From Mucilaginibacter glaciei (GTDB lineage Bacteria; Bacteroidota; Bacteroidia; Sphingobacteriales; Sphingobacteriaceae), in NCBI RefSeq assembly GCF_014773245.1, contig NZ_JACWMX010000002.1, positions 372,001 through 436,000 on the forward strand: a stretch of 64,000 nucleotides of DNA. The letters are read 5' to 3'. A model generated the notes under the pieces. That model ran no database searches. It was not told the origin of the DNA and saw only the letters and a list, made by a program, of their open reading frames with translations. The position numbers and the translations under genes were made by a program. Within the stretch, counting starts at the first letter, position 1. Each line of letters begins with the position of its first letter. Shown here piece by piece: positions 1 to 8,663 of this stretch.

Positions 1-1453
1 GCTGTATTGACGCAATGTTATCGCCATTGATGTTAACAGATAATCGTTTACTATCCAACACCGTTAATTGAGTAGGTTGGCCTGTCACCGGGAGTGTTGC
101 TGCTGAAGACTCGTCAGCCAAATCATTACTTTTCCGGGCGGCTTTGGTTATCAATGCCGACCATAACGTGGTATAGTCAGCTTTATTCCCCGCCAGCATC
201 CAACTGAAAGTATTATTTAAAGTCGTAAAAACTATTTTGCCCGATCCGGATAATGCACTGTTCGCCAAAATATGGTTTTGAGCACCGGTAACCAGCGGTT
301 GTGTTCCGTTCTGATAATTTATATAGGCATTACCAGCACCCAGTTTGTTTAAACTCTTAGCGCCATTGATGAGCAGCGTTGCTGGCGCAGGTTCCTTGCC
401 GGATGGCCTATCTACCGGGAAGCCCCTTTGCAGCCAGGAAGATTTGCCCCCCGCACTATCGGCTTTTACAATTACACCAAGTCCGTTATCGGTAACCTCC
501 TGCTTTAAGGCTGCACTTTCCGCATCGCTTAAGTTGCTTAAAACAGATAAATCACCTATTAATACGTCAAATTTATTTAAGGTTGATGCCGATATCCTGT
601 CTAACGGAAACTGCGGGATATTAATAAATTCGGTAGTAAACTTATCTTTGCTGATGGCAGCGCGCGACGCTACTGCATAACCATTCCCGCTTAACCAGTT
701 CTTTAAAAATTTGCTTTCAAAATCAGGCGAAGCCGAGAGCATAAGCACCTTTAGAGTTTTAACCGGGTTAACTTCGACAGGTAAGCTACCCTGGGTTTCA
801 CCATCTGACGTTAAAGTATAAACCACCCGCCCGCTTGTTTTAGGTAAAGTGGTTAGCGTAAAAGTGGAGCCCGACTTAGGAGCAACAATAACGGAATCTA
901 ACCCGGTGTTTAACGCTTTTAATACCAGCTTTACTTTTTGTTTCGACGTATTATTGAAGCTGCCCTGTACCGTTAAAACATCGCCGGTTTTTAACCTGCT
1001 GGTGTAGCTGAGATTAGTGGTACCTGCGGGGGTATTAGCCTGATGAAAAACGATTGACCGCCCTGCCAACTGTTGTAAATCGGATCCGGTTAAACCGTAA
1101 CCGTAAATATGCAGTTGATCCGTTTTATTTATCTCTTTGGGAGTGATTAGCTGTACGTGAGGAAATGCCTTTTTAATATCCTCGTCAAAGGTTACTTGTT
1201 TTGCATTTTTATCCAAGCTATCCACATCAAAACCTTCCGTTAACAATGTCGTTTTATGCTTATCTTTTAATGCAACCCTGATTTGATAGCTTAGTGGCAG
1301 GGCGATGCAAGCCAGACCAACACAGGCAACAACTATAGCCAGCACCCGCCAAAGCAGCCAGTGTTTATTGGCGCGCCGCAGTTCCTGCAATACAAGCCCA
1401 ATCGCAAGTATTATGCAGGTGATCATGACGATATAAATCCAGTTGGCCTGCAT
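1..1453 (-). CDS. Membrane protein with glutamine-amidotransferase-like region, 3' end beyond window
   Basis: An open frame runs without a stop from the ATG at 1451-1453 to the left edge, at least 484 codons, so the C-terminus is missing. The product starts with two membrane segments (about residues 2-20 and 27-48), followed by a long soluble part. Around residue 240 there is a strand-helix stretch (LKVLMLSASPDFESKFLK) like the start of a class I glutamine-amidotransferase/flavodoxin-like fold; no catalytic cysteine can be assigned from the visible part. Its ATG overlaps the stop of the preceding gene by one base (TAATG), which suggests translational coupling. It is the last visible gene of the MoxR-DUF58-BatA operon, where Bacteroidota usually carry such a protein. 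Exact function is unknown; the fold call is inference. Confidence 0.75.
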   Translation of the reverse strand, partial: MQANWIYIVMITCIILAIGLVLQELRRANKHWLLWRVLAIVVACVGLACIALPLSYQIRVALKDKHKTTLLTEGFDVDSLDKNAKQVTFDEDIKKAFPHVQLITPKEINKTDQLHIYGYGLTGSDLQQLAGRSIVFHQANTPAGTTNLSYTSRLKTGDVLTVQGSFNNTSKQKVKLVLKALNTGLDSVIVAPKSGSTFTLTTLPKTSGRVVYTLTSDGETQGSLPVEVNPVKTLKVLMLSASPDFESKFLKNWLSGNGYAVASRAAISKDKFTTEFINIPQFPLDRISASTLNKFDVLIGDLSVLSNLSDAESAALKQEVTDNGLGVIVKADSAGGKSSWLQRGFPVDRPSGKEPAPATLLINGAKSLNKLGAGNAYINYQNGTQPLVTGAQNHILANSALSGSGKIVFTTLNNTFSWMLAGNKADYTTLWSALITKAARKSNDLADESSAATLPVTGQPTQLTVLDSKRLSVNINGDNIASIQ

Positions 1454-3573
1454 TAATTGTTAACTTGTTTAAGATTTTTATAATAGCTTTTTGACAGGCC
1501 CATATCCGTACTGCTTTCAGCGGCCTTAGGCGTGATTTTGACCGCCGACAACGTTTTTTGAATAGCCCGTTCCACAGTGTTAACGTCTTGCAGGCTTATT
1601 TTTTGTAACGATAAGATCCGGCGCATAGCACCCAAAGCAGGGAGGTAAGCACCCGGCTGCATAGACGCAATTTCGCTTAAACGCTGGTTAGCCAGTTGCA
1701 GGGTACGGGTATCATTTGTGGCTAATAGCGGTTTTAACTTTAATATTTCTAATACTCCAACAGCGTTTTTGAGCACCAGTTGATTATCTGCAGGTGCTTT
1801 TATATCCTGCCTATTAGCGGGTTGAATGATCTTGTCCAGTTCGCCGCTCAGTCGCTTTTCAGGCTTTAAAGGCGGTGAATTATAAGATGTTTTAGCTACA
1901 AAAGAGCGCGACTTTTGCTGCAGATCCTTTAATAATCTTAAAGCTTTATAAGCAAAGGGCAGCGCGGCTTGTGGCTTGTACAATCGCAATTGTAATTCAG
2001 CTTTCCACATTTCGGTTAGTGTGGCTTTCAACTGTGCTTTAACGGCCGGCTCAAAAAACTGGGCATCGTCAGCTTTATCGTGGTCGTCGGTATATTCTTT
2101 CAAGATCTTGCTAGCGTTACTAAAATCTTCCGGACTCGCCAGGTTATCCGCACCTTTAGGGCCTTCTACCGTTTCATCCTCTTCGCCCAGGAACTTGCCG
2201 TACCGCAGGCGCAATAGTTTTTGATCTACACCCAGATCGTTACTGCGCGCGTTAAATTTTTCAACGCTGATGGTGTCTTTTTCTTTGAGCAATGTTTCGG
2301 CGTCGATAATAATCTGTCGCTCGCTGCGAAAAAACTCCGGTTTTAAATTCGCGCCGGAGAGCACGCCATCCATACTTAACAACTCGGCCGTATCCTGTAT
2401 GGCAACGGTGAAAACATCCGTTCGGCTTTGCTGCTGATGGGTATCTTGCGCCTGTACGTAAAAGTATAACTCATCGCCCGGCTCCATATTCAGGGCCGGC
2501 AGCCTGATGAGTTTTTGTACATCATATTGCGCTTTGCGGTCGCCAAAGGTGGTATTAAAGTTCAACTTATACTCTTTAAATTTAACCCCCTCTCCGCGGC
2601 CTTTGGCAACCGTGGCTATGATAAGTGCATTAGCAATACCATAATCATCGTTTAATGCAGCGCTGATGTTCACCTGCTGCACTTCGCCGGCATCAATGTA
2701 GGTGTATTGCTTGGGTACTTTTACGTGGATAACCGGGGGGCCATCTTTAACTACCTGCATCTGGTAAAGGTCAGACAGTTTACCGTCAATGCTCACCTGG
2801 TAAAATCCGGGTTTATCGATCATCCGGCTCGCCGACCATTCCGTACCTTCACCCATATTCCTTAGGGCAATCCGCTCTTTATCATTGAAAATGAGGTAGG
2901 CCTTTTTGATAACGATGTTGGTTTTAATCGACCAGTGAACTACCGCCCCTTCTTCAGCCGTTAGATTGAACCTATCCTGAGTGCGCTTGCCTTTGCCGGT
3001 GTAGGCAGGCGGATTAACAATTAATTCCACTCCATCTATCTGCGGCAATACCTTTTCTGACGGGCCAATTACCTTGGCCGACTCTTTGTCGCCACTCCAG
3101 AAAACACCTGTATGGTGATGCGGAATAACTTTACCTACCACCCATACCAAAACTACCGCGCCTAGCAGCAGCAAAACAGCAAATTTAAAGCGTTTGGCAA
3201 AGTATGCATGGCTAACCTTCAGGCCATCCAAAGCCACCTTGGCTTGTGAGCGGGCCAGTAGTTGCAGCGTGTTCATATGAACAGCAGGCTGCAGTAATAA
3301 ATCTGTACTTTCCTGTAAATCAGGGTATTCCTTGCTCAGATAACCGGCAATATCGCTGTTATGAACATTCCAGGGCTTGTGTGTGAACACTAAAACCGTA
3401 AGCGCTACTGCAAATATAATCAGCCCCCAAATTACCGGAAGTGCCATCAGGTAAAAGCCTAAACCACCGGTAAGCAACCCGATACCCAATGCCAGCACCA
3501 CATCTGCCGATAACTGGTAGGCTATCCACCGCCTGCGCAGGCTTTCTATTCTATTTACACCCTGTTTACTCAT
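1453..3573 (-). CDS. DUF4175-like membrane protein of the MoxR/BatA operon
   Basis: About 706 residues. Two adjacent membrane segments lie near residues 20-62 and a third near 128-150; the rest is a large, probably periplasmic, region. It contains beta-rich modules with a DDYGI motif, which recurs in DUF4175-type proteins, and a helical, charged C-terminal third. I chose ATG 3573 (MSKQGVNR): it overlaps the stop of the upstream BatA-like gene by 8 bases, whereas the longer frame would begin at a TTG at 3618 well inside that gene. The downstream gene starts on its stop codon, so it sits mid-operon. Probably a structural or scaffold partner of the MoxR ATPase system in the envelope; no enzymatic motif is visible and its role is not established. 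Confidence 0.8.
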   Translation of the reverse strand: MSKQGVNRIESLRRRWIAYQLSADVVLALGIGLLTGGLGFYLMALPVIWGLIIFAVALTVLVFTHKPWNVHNSDIAGYLSKEYPDLQESTDLLLQPAVHMNTLQLLARSQAKVALDGLKVSHAYFAKRFKFAVLLLLGAVVLVWVVGKVIPHHHTGVFWSGDKESAKVIGPSEKVLPQIDGVELIVNPPAYTGKGKRTQDRFNLTAEEGAVVHWSIKTNIVIKKAYLIFNDKERIALRNMGEGTEWSASRMIDKPGFYQVSIDGKLSDLYQMQVVKDGPPVIHVKVPKQYTYIDAGEVQQVNISAALNDDYGIANALIIATVAKGRGEGVKFKEYKLNFNTTFGDRKAQYDVQKLIRLPALNMEPGDELYFYVQAQDTHQQQSRTDVFTVAIQDTAELLSMDGVLSGANLKPEFFRSERQIIIDAETLLKEKDTISVEKFNARSNDLGVDQKLLRLRYGKFLGEEDETVEGPKGADNLASPEDFSNASKILKEYTDDHDKADDAQFFEPAVKAQLKATLTEMWKAELQLRLYKPQAALPFAYKALRLLKDLQQKSRSFVAKTSYNSPPLKPEKRLSGELDKIIQPANRQDIKAPADNQLVLKNAVGVLEILKLKPLLATNDTRTLQLANQRLSEIASMQPGAYLPALGAMRRILSLQKISLQDVNTVERAIQKTLSAVKITPKAAESSTDMGLSKSYYKNLKQVNN

Positions 3574-5068
3574 TGATTGACAAGGTTTTATTTCTGTGTG
3601 ACAGTAAGCGTTCTGCAATAAATAAGAGTACGATAAGCAGCCAAAAATAGTGAGACAGGTCTACCTGCTCCGCGGGGTTGGCGGGCGTCATTTCCTTTGT
3701 TATTCCATCCACCTTGACCGGTTGGATCTGCTGATTGGTAAGTACCCGTTTATCATACTTTGAAGGCAGCTCATATTCGTTTCCAATGATCAGCTTTAGC
3801 ATCATTTGGGGGAATTCGTCACTCCAAACAAGATCCCCCCAGGCGGGATTAAAATGCGAATAAAATCTAAAAATCTTTAAATATCTCTGATTAACTTCAG
3901 ATAAAACAGCCTCGCCAAAGCCGTCTTTCCAGATCTTTTCACCGCTTTTTTCAGATAATACTATTTTGTTAAGTGCGATCTTCTTGCCAGGATTGATCAA
4001 CCCCTCTGCCGCATCTATCCAGGAATGTACTGATACGATCTTGCCACCCTCATATTTAAAAACATTCCGGACATTTGATGACAGCCGCCTATCCACCGGC
4101 TGATCCGACAACCAGAACAACCAGGTTTGCCCGCCCGGGATCTGCCCCGGATTGCTGTACTGTTCAACCAGCGACTTGCGCCCGGTAAAATTAGTTGCGG
4201 CCAGCAAGGCAGCTTTTAAATATCCGGCATCTAAGGCGTATTTATCGGTATAAATGGCTATGCGTAAAGTCGAGGTATCCACCGGTATAGCCGCATTACT
4301 TCCTTTTAAACTAACCACCGGCTGCCCGTTTGTTACGTTTACTTCAATATTTGCATTACCATCATTTTGGATGTACTGCTCCGTATAAAAAGTGCCTGTA
4401 GGGCTGCTGTTACCCTGAGTTACTTTCATTGTACCGTTATCAGCAAACGAAGCAGATGCGATCCATTTGCTCATTGAGTCTGCAGCGGTGTAGCTTTGCC
4501 AATGCAGATTTAGTCCGCTGGCTGGTTTACTGCCTGTAAAGTGCTGGATCCCATTAGGGGTAAATATAAATATCGGCAAACCAGATGATACTTTACTGTT
4601 CAGCTGCCGGGTTAAGTTCCAGTAATTTGTGTTGGATGAAGTATCTTTCAGCGTTGTATCGGCCAAGATCTTTGCCAATTCCCCTTTCGCAAAACCGCTG
4701 TCAAAGTAGTGAAACTCGTATCCTGCCTTGTTTAACGAATCCACCTTTGGTTTAAAGGTTTTATACGTCTCTTTGAAATTCTCGCGAGGGATCAACACCC
4801 AACCCTTTATCTTTCCGGCGGGTTTGATATGGTTCCAAACGGGTGCCGCTAAAAATAACCCGAGTGCCGCCAGCAACAAACAGCGCAGGATGAGCAGCAG
4901 TATATCCAGCAATTTAAAACTGCGGCTGCTGGTTTTAGAGGCTTCGGTTATCAGCGCGATGCTGCCCACTTTAAGGGTTTTGCCCGGCCGGATGTTCCAC
5001 AGGTGTATCACCACCGGGATGCTTAAGGCAGCCAGCGCGAAAAACCATATGGGGGATAAGAATTGCAT
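3566..5068 (-). CDS. BatA-domain (aerotolerance regulator N-terminal) membrane protein
   Basis: 500 residues. The N-terminus (MQFLSPIWFFALAALSIPVV, then IHLWNIR) is the classic BatA N-terminal membrane domain, with a second membrane segment at about residues 55-78 and a last one near 472-490 (YFWLLIVLLFIAERLL). The periplasmic middle has no DxSxS metal-site motif, so unlike true BatA it seems to lack a functional von Willebrand A domain; the DUF58 neighbour carries one instead. It lies between the DUF58 gene (56-base gap) and the DUF4175-like gene (8-base overlap). In this family such proteins are thought to act with a MoxR ATPase in envelope protein assembly or stress tolerance; that role is inferred from context. 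Confidence 0.88.
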   Translation of the reverse strand: MQFLSPIWFFALAALSIPVVIHLWNIRPGKTLKVGSIALITEASKTSSRSFKLLDILLLILRCLLLAALGLFLAAPVWNHIKPAGKIKGWVLIPRENFKETYKTFKPKVDSLNKAGYEFHYFDSGFAKGELAKILADTTLKDTSSNTNYWNLTRQLNSKVSSGLPIFIFTPNGIQHFTGSKPASGLNLHWQSYTAADSMSKWIASASFADNGTMKVTQGNSSPTGTFYTEQYIQNDGNANIEVNVTNGQPVVSLKGSNAAIPVDTSTLRIAIYTDKYALDAGYLKAALLAATNFTGRKSLVEQYSNPGQIPGGQTWLFWLSDQPVDRRLSSNVRNVFKYEGGKIVSVHSWIDAAEGLINPGKKIALNKIVLSEKSGEKIWKDGFGEAVLSEVNQRYLKIFRFYSHFNPAWGDLVWSDEFPQMMLKLIIGNEYELPSKYDKRVLTNQQIQPVKVDGITKEMTPANPAEQVDLSHYFWLLIVLLFIAERLLSHRNKTLSINE

Positions 5069-5124
5069 CTATCGCAGTGAGTGGTGTGTGGTGTGTAGCG
5101 AGTAGTTTGTAGTACGTGTATTCA
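5069..5124. repeat. Low-complexity GT-rich spacer inside the MoxR operon
   Basis: The gap between the DUF58 and BatA-like genes is made of repeated short words (agtgagtggtgtgtggtgtg, then tagcgagtagtttgtagtac). It has no stable hairpin or promoter that I can see. Similar word-like spacers occur elsewhere in this window (19340-19395, 25380-25405, 47858-47942). Confidence 0.5.
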
Positions 5125-6003
5125 TTATGCCAATCCTTTTTTACGTTGTACCAAAAACTCGCGCAGGGCTTCATCCAGGGGGCGGGCGGTGCTCACCATT
5201 TTGTAAGCGATGCGTTTGCTTTGCAGGTCGCTTTTAATGGCTGCCAAGTGTTCCTGTAATTTATCGTTATAAGTATCCCTGGAGCGCTGGGTATTTACCT
5301 GGATCGTCTCGCCGGTTTCCAGGTCTTCTAATGTAGTAAAACCTTTAAAATCAAAATCCAGTTCATTCTGCCCCATCAGGTGAAAAACAATGATCTCGTG
5401 CCGCAAGGCTGATAAAGTATTGAGCAGATTGCTGATCTCGCCATCTGCCTGATACATATCCGTTATAAATATCAGCAGCTCCTTGCGCCCATTCCCGGCA
5501 AATAGTTCTTTATAATGCGCAGGTTTGGTAAACGTCCCTTTCGGGTCAACTTTTTCCAGGTTATACAGCAGGCGTTGTAAATGCTGCGGATCGGGCTTGG
5601 AGGGCAGCGTAAATAACCCGCCGTCTTTAAAGATATTTAAAGCTACCGAGTCGCCCTGCAGATTAGCAAGGTACGCTAATGATGCGCCCAAAAATTTGGC
5701 GTATTCGATTTTCTTAACGCCGTTATCATCGTGGTTCATAGATGCGCTGGCATCCACCAAAAACCTGACGGAAATACTCGTTTCCACTTCCGATTCCCGG
5801 ATGTAATACCGGTCGCTCCGGGCGAACATGCGCCAGTCCAGCCAGCGCAGGTCATCGCCCGGCTGGTAGCTGCGGTACTGGCTAAATTCCAGTCCGGGGC
5901 CTTTAACCGTGCTCTTGTTAAACCCATTCATAAAGCCATCGATAACCGTTTTCGCCAGTAACGGCAAATCCTTAATGGTCATTAATACTTTAGGGTCTAA
6001 CAC
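5125..6003 (-). CDS. DUF58 / vWA-domain protein
   Basis: 292 residues, cytoplasmic, no signal peptide. Residues 35-70 hold the DUF58 hallmark (GPGLEFSQYRSYQPGDDLRW followed by LDWRMFARSD). Directly after it is a vWA metal-ion site: DASAS at 84-88, and a later ITD (FITDMYQADGE) as a probable second metal-site loop. DUF58 proteins work with MoxR AAA+ ATPases, which remodel or load them with metal-bound partners. The frame starts with GTG at 6003 (VLDPKVLMTIKDLP read as M first); an ATG eight codons in is possible, but the MLDPKVL start matches what I recall of relatives. The MoxR gene is 94 bases upstream and the BatA-like gene 56 bases downstream. Confidence 0.92.
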   Translation of the reverse strand: MLDPKVLMTIKDLPLLAKTVIDGFMNGFNKSTVKGPGLEFSQYRSYQPGDDLRWLDWRMFARSDRYYIRESEVETSISVRFLVDASASMNHDDNGVKKIEYAKFLGASLAYLANLQGDSVALNIFKDGGLFTLPSKPDPQHLQRLLYNLEKVDPKGTFTKPAHYKELFAGNGRKELLIFITDMYQADGEISNLLNTLSALRHEIIVFHLMGQNELDFDFKGFTTLEDLETGETIQVNTQRSRDTYNDKLQEHLAAIKSDLQSKRIAYKMVSTARPLDEALREFLVQRKKGLA

Positions 6004-6097
6004 TTTTTGATTTTGGATTTTTTGTCTGAACCATGATTTACTTAATTAGATGATTTCTTGATTTCTTAAAAAACAATCGTGATAATCTTTAAATCCT

Positions 6098-7096
6098 TTA
6101 ATCAAGGTTCCCCCTTCTCTCAATCACTTTCAGCAGCTCTTCAGTCACCCTGTCAGATGTAATGCCTTCGGCCTCTGCCTTAAAGTTCATCAGTATACGG
6201 TGCCTTAAAACTGCCGGGGCCATCGCGTGGATATCTTCCATCAAAACCGAGTAACGGCCTTTTAGCAAGGCACGTGCTTTGGCCGTCAGGATCAGCGCCT
6301 GCCCTGCCCGCGGGCCTGCACCCCAACGCACCCATTCTTTAGTGTAGTTAACGGTGGTGGTATCGGGCCGCGTAGCGCGGATAATGCTGCTTACATAGCG
6401 TGTCAAATCTTCGTTAATACTCACCTGCCTTACCAGTGCTTGCGCCTGTATAATCTCTTCGGCTGTTATCACGGCCTTCACTTCTTCTTTTTTTGCGCCG
6501 GTAGTACGGTTCAGTATGGCAAATTCCTCCTGCTCGGTGGGATAACCTATTTTTATTAGCAGTAAAAACCGGTCTAACTGTGCCTCGGGCAGTGGATAGG
6601 TGCCTGCCTGCTCGATAGGGTTTTGAGTTGCCAGGATAAAAAATGGCTTATCAAGCGGGTAGGTTTGCCCGCCATAGGTAACCTCAAACTCCTGCATGGC
6701 CTCCAACAAAGCCGACTGTGTTTTTGGCGGCGTACGGTTAATCTCATCGGCCAAAATAATGTTAGCAAACAACGGGCCTTTGTTAAATTTGAAAAAACGT
6801 TTGCCGGTTACATGGTCTTCTTCCAATATCTCGGTACCCACAATATCGGTCGGCATCAGATCTGGCGTAAACTGGATGCGGCGGAAAGCCAGGTGCAGGG
6901 CCTGCGACATGGTTTTAACGATCAGTGTTTTAGCCAGACCCGGTACACCCTCCAAAAGGCAATGACCGCCGGCCAGGAAAGCTACCAGCAACTCGTCCAG
7001 GATATGGTCTTGCCCTACAATTACCTTCTGTATCTCGGTTTTTAGCTGTGGCAGTTTGGCCAACAGCCCTTTAATTTTGCTTTCGGTAAGTTCCAA
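6098..7096 (-). CDS. MoxR-family AAA+ ATPase
   Basis: 332 residues. Walker A is GVPGLAKT at residues 50-57 and Walker B is ILADEIN at 114-120; the sensor-1 region (ILATQNPIEQAG) follows near 155-166, with the LPEAQLDRF segment typical of MoxR. The C-terminal lid is also present. The family acts as a chaperone-like ATPase that activates or inserts cofactors into vWA-type partners, here probably the DUF58 protein just downstream. No ATG is available: the only start before the upstream in-frame stop is TTG at 7096. It is the first gene of the minus-strand operon and is transcribed away from the DUF4159 gene. Confidence 0.93.
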   Translation of the reverse strand: MELTESKIKGLLAKLPQLKTEIQKVIVGQDHILDELLVAFLAGGHCLLEGVPGLAKTLIVKTMSQALHLAFRRIQFTPDLMPTDIVGTEILEEDHVTGKRFFKFNKGPLFANIILADEINRTPPKTQSALLEAMQEFEVTYGGQTYPLDKPFFILATQNPIEQAGTYPLPEAQLDRFLLLIKIGYPTEQEEFAILNRTTGAKKEEVKAVITAEEIIQAQALVRQVSINEDLTRYVSSIIRATRPDTTTVNYTKEWVRWGAGPRAGQALILTAKARALLKGRYSVLMEDIHAMAPAVLRHRILMNFKAEAEGITSDRVTEELLKVIERRGNLD

Positions 7097-7118
7097 TTTT
7101 TTATTCGTTTAAATATCA

Positions 7119-7164
7119 GCCTCACCTAAATTCTCTTCAATGGAGAGGAAGGGTAATGTGAGGC
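7119..7164. repeat. Palindromic intergenic repeat (GCCTCAC/GTGAGGC)
   Basis: A nested inverted repeat: GCCTCAC at 7119-7125 pairs with GTGAGGC at 7158-7164, and inside it CTCT at 7133-7136 pairs with AGAG at 7144-7147. It lies in the 5' leader of the MoxR operon, 23-68 bases upstream of the TTG start. I recall similar CCTCACC...GGAGAGG palindromes as dispersed repeats in Bacteroidota; here it could be a mobile REP-like unit or a leader hairpin. Confidence 0.55.
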
Positions 7165-7310
7165 TTTACCTTCACAAGATATTACGCTTTTAATTAATTC
7201 TGTTATTTTTTTATCAAATACTTAACAAAGTATCTAAAACTTTACAAATTGCGCAGTTGTTAAAATGATATGGGCAAAATATTTGTACTAATTTTAGGGA
7301 TTATTAGATA

Positions 7311-7937
7311 ATGGCATACGCTACAAAATTCACATTTACAAGGTTAAGCTACCACAGCGGCGATTGGGATACCGATCAACGCATGCCATCCAACCTGCTT
7401 AACTCATTGATAGAGTACACCACCATCCCTATCGAACCGCATGAAAAGGTGATCCCCCTAAGCAGCGACGACATTTTTACTGCGCCTTTTTTGTACCTGA
7501 GCGGCCACAAACTGGTGCAGTTTGATGCTAAGGAAAAGGCCAACTTTAAAAATTATGTGCAAAACGGCGGCTTTGTTTTTGTTGATGATTGCAACCACGA
7601 TATCGATGGGCTGTTTGCCAAATCGTTCGAGGCGCAAATGGCAGCACTATTCGGGCCAACAGCATTGAAAAAGATCCCAAATAACCATAAACTATATAGC
7701 TCGTTCTTTAAGTTTGAGAAAGGCCCGCCCACTACATCCTTTGAATTGAACGGCTGGGGCGACGACCTGGTGCATGACTACCTGAAGGCCATTGAGGTGA
7801 ATGGCCGCATTGCCGTTTTGTACAGCAGTAAAGATTATGGCTGCGAGTGGGACTACGATTTCCGCAATAAACGTTTCATGGCCGAGGATAATACCAAATT
7901 CGGGATAAACATAATTGTTTATGCCATGAACTCTTAA
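7311..7937 (+). CDS. DUF4159 domain-containing protein
   Basis: 208 residues. The YHSGDWDTDQRMPSNLLNSL stretch and the later GGFVFVDDCNHDIDGLFAKS stretch are typical of DUF4159, a class I glutamine-amidotransferase-like domain of unknown function; the catalytic triad of true amidotransferases is not evident. There is no signal peptide. It is divergent from the MoxR operon, sharing a 214-base intergenic region. In Bacteroidota a DUF4159 gene commonly accompanies MoxR, DUF58, BatA and TldD/TldE genes, so it probably belongs to the same functional module. The biochemical role is unknown. Confidence 0.88.
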   Translation: MAYATKFTFTRLSYHSGDWDTDQRMPSNLLNSLIEYTTIPIEPHEKVIPLSSDDIFTAPFLYLSGHKLVQFDAKEKANFKNYVQNGGFVFVDDCNHDIDGLFAKSFEAQMAALFGPTALKKIPNNHKLYSSFFKFEKGPPTTSFELNGWGDDLVHDYLKAIEVNGRIAVLYSSKDYGCEWDYDFRNKRFMAEDNTKFGINIIVYAMNS

Positions 7938-7950
7938 GCCCTTTTCGGGT

Positions 7951-7958
7951 TATCTTTG
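7951..7958 (+). promoter_or_regulatory. Possible -7 box of the RDD gene
   Basis: TATCTTTG matches the Bacteroidota -7 consensus TAnnTTTG and lies about 19 bases before the ATG at 7977. No convincing TTG is found at -33, so the call is tentative. It overlaps the tail of a short CCC/GGG hairpin after the DUF4159 stop. Confidence 0.35.
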
Positions 7959-7976
7959 CAACTACTTTACTGATTG

Positions 7977-8606
7977 ATGACGGATAGCTACTACATTCTG
8001 CGAGACGGTGTAAAAACCGGGCCCTTTACTTACGACGAACTGATTGAAATGGGGCTGGATGCCAATACCCGCGTAGTGGCAGCTAACGGTAATACCTGGG
8101 AGGCAGCATCAGACATGCCCGATTTTTACGACTATTTTGAGGCCAGGGGGCACAACTTCCCTACCGAGGATAACCTGGCAACCTTTTGGTGGCGTTTTGC
8201 GGCCTACCTGATAGATAATATCCTGGTATTGATCTTACTTGCCATCGTAATTCCCGACCTGTTTATTACCATTTATAAAAACGAACTGGCCGATAACATT
8301 ACTGACGATGCCCTGATGGCACGTTTAAAATTGAACGGTATATCTTTTATTGTCACTACCATTTACCATAGCCTGTTCGAAGCTTCAAAATGGCGCGGCA
8401 GTATCGGCAAAAAAATATGCCGGCTCACCGTGGTTGATGCAGAGGGCATGGGCTTAAACATTGGCAGGGCGGTATTGCGCAACCTTTCTAAATTTCTTTC
8501 GGCAATGGTGCTTTGCATTGGCTATCTAAATATTCTGTGGGACAACCATCGCCAGGGCTGGCATGACCAGATTGCCCGCACCTATGTGATACAGAAGGAG
8601 GCGTGA
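7977..8606 (+). CDS. GYF_2 and RDD domain membrane protein
   Basis: 209 residues from the ATG at 7977 (a TTG one codon earlier is less likely). Residues 1-55 form a GYF_2-type domain (YYILRDGVKTGPFTYDELIE), a small fold that in this arrangement sits before membrane domains. The rest is an RDD domain: WWRFAAYLIDNILVLILLAI is the first membrane segment with the Arg-Asp pair, followed by the WRGSIGKKICRL loop and a C-terminal hydrophobic segment ending in GWHDQIA. RDD proteins are small membrane proteins of uncertain, possibly transport, function. A second gene of identical architecture lies at 31646-32290. It follows the DUF4159 gene in the same direction with a 39-base gap. Confidence 0.85.
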   Translation: MTDSYYILRDGVKTGPFTYDELIEMGLDANTRVVAANGNTWEAASDMPDFYDYFEARGHNFPTEDNLATFWWRFAAYLIDNILVLILLAIVIPDLFITIYKNELADNITDDALMARLKLNGISFIVTTIYHSLFEASKWRGSIGKKICRLTVVDAEGMGLNIGRAVLRNLSKFLSAMVLCIGYLNILWDNHRQGWHDQIARTYVIQKEA

Positions 8607-8663
8607 ATAAGGGAGCATGCATTTAATTATAAACTGTATCGTTCATTAGCAACTTCATTTCCC

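Noticed and set aside
345..680. Plus-strand reading frame of 111 codons
   Set aside because: It lies fully inside the minus-strand partial membrane-protein gene, which has a membrane N-terminus and a 1-base operon overlap. The plus-strand frame has no family motif.
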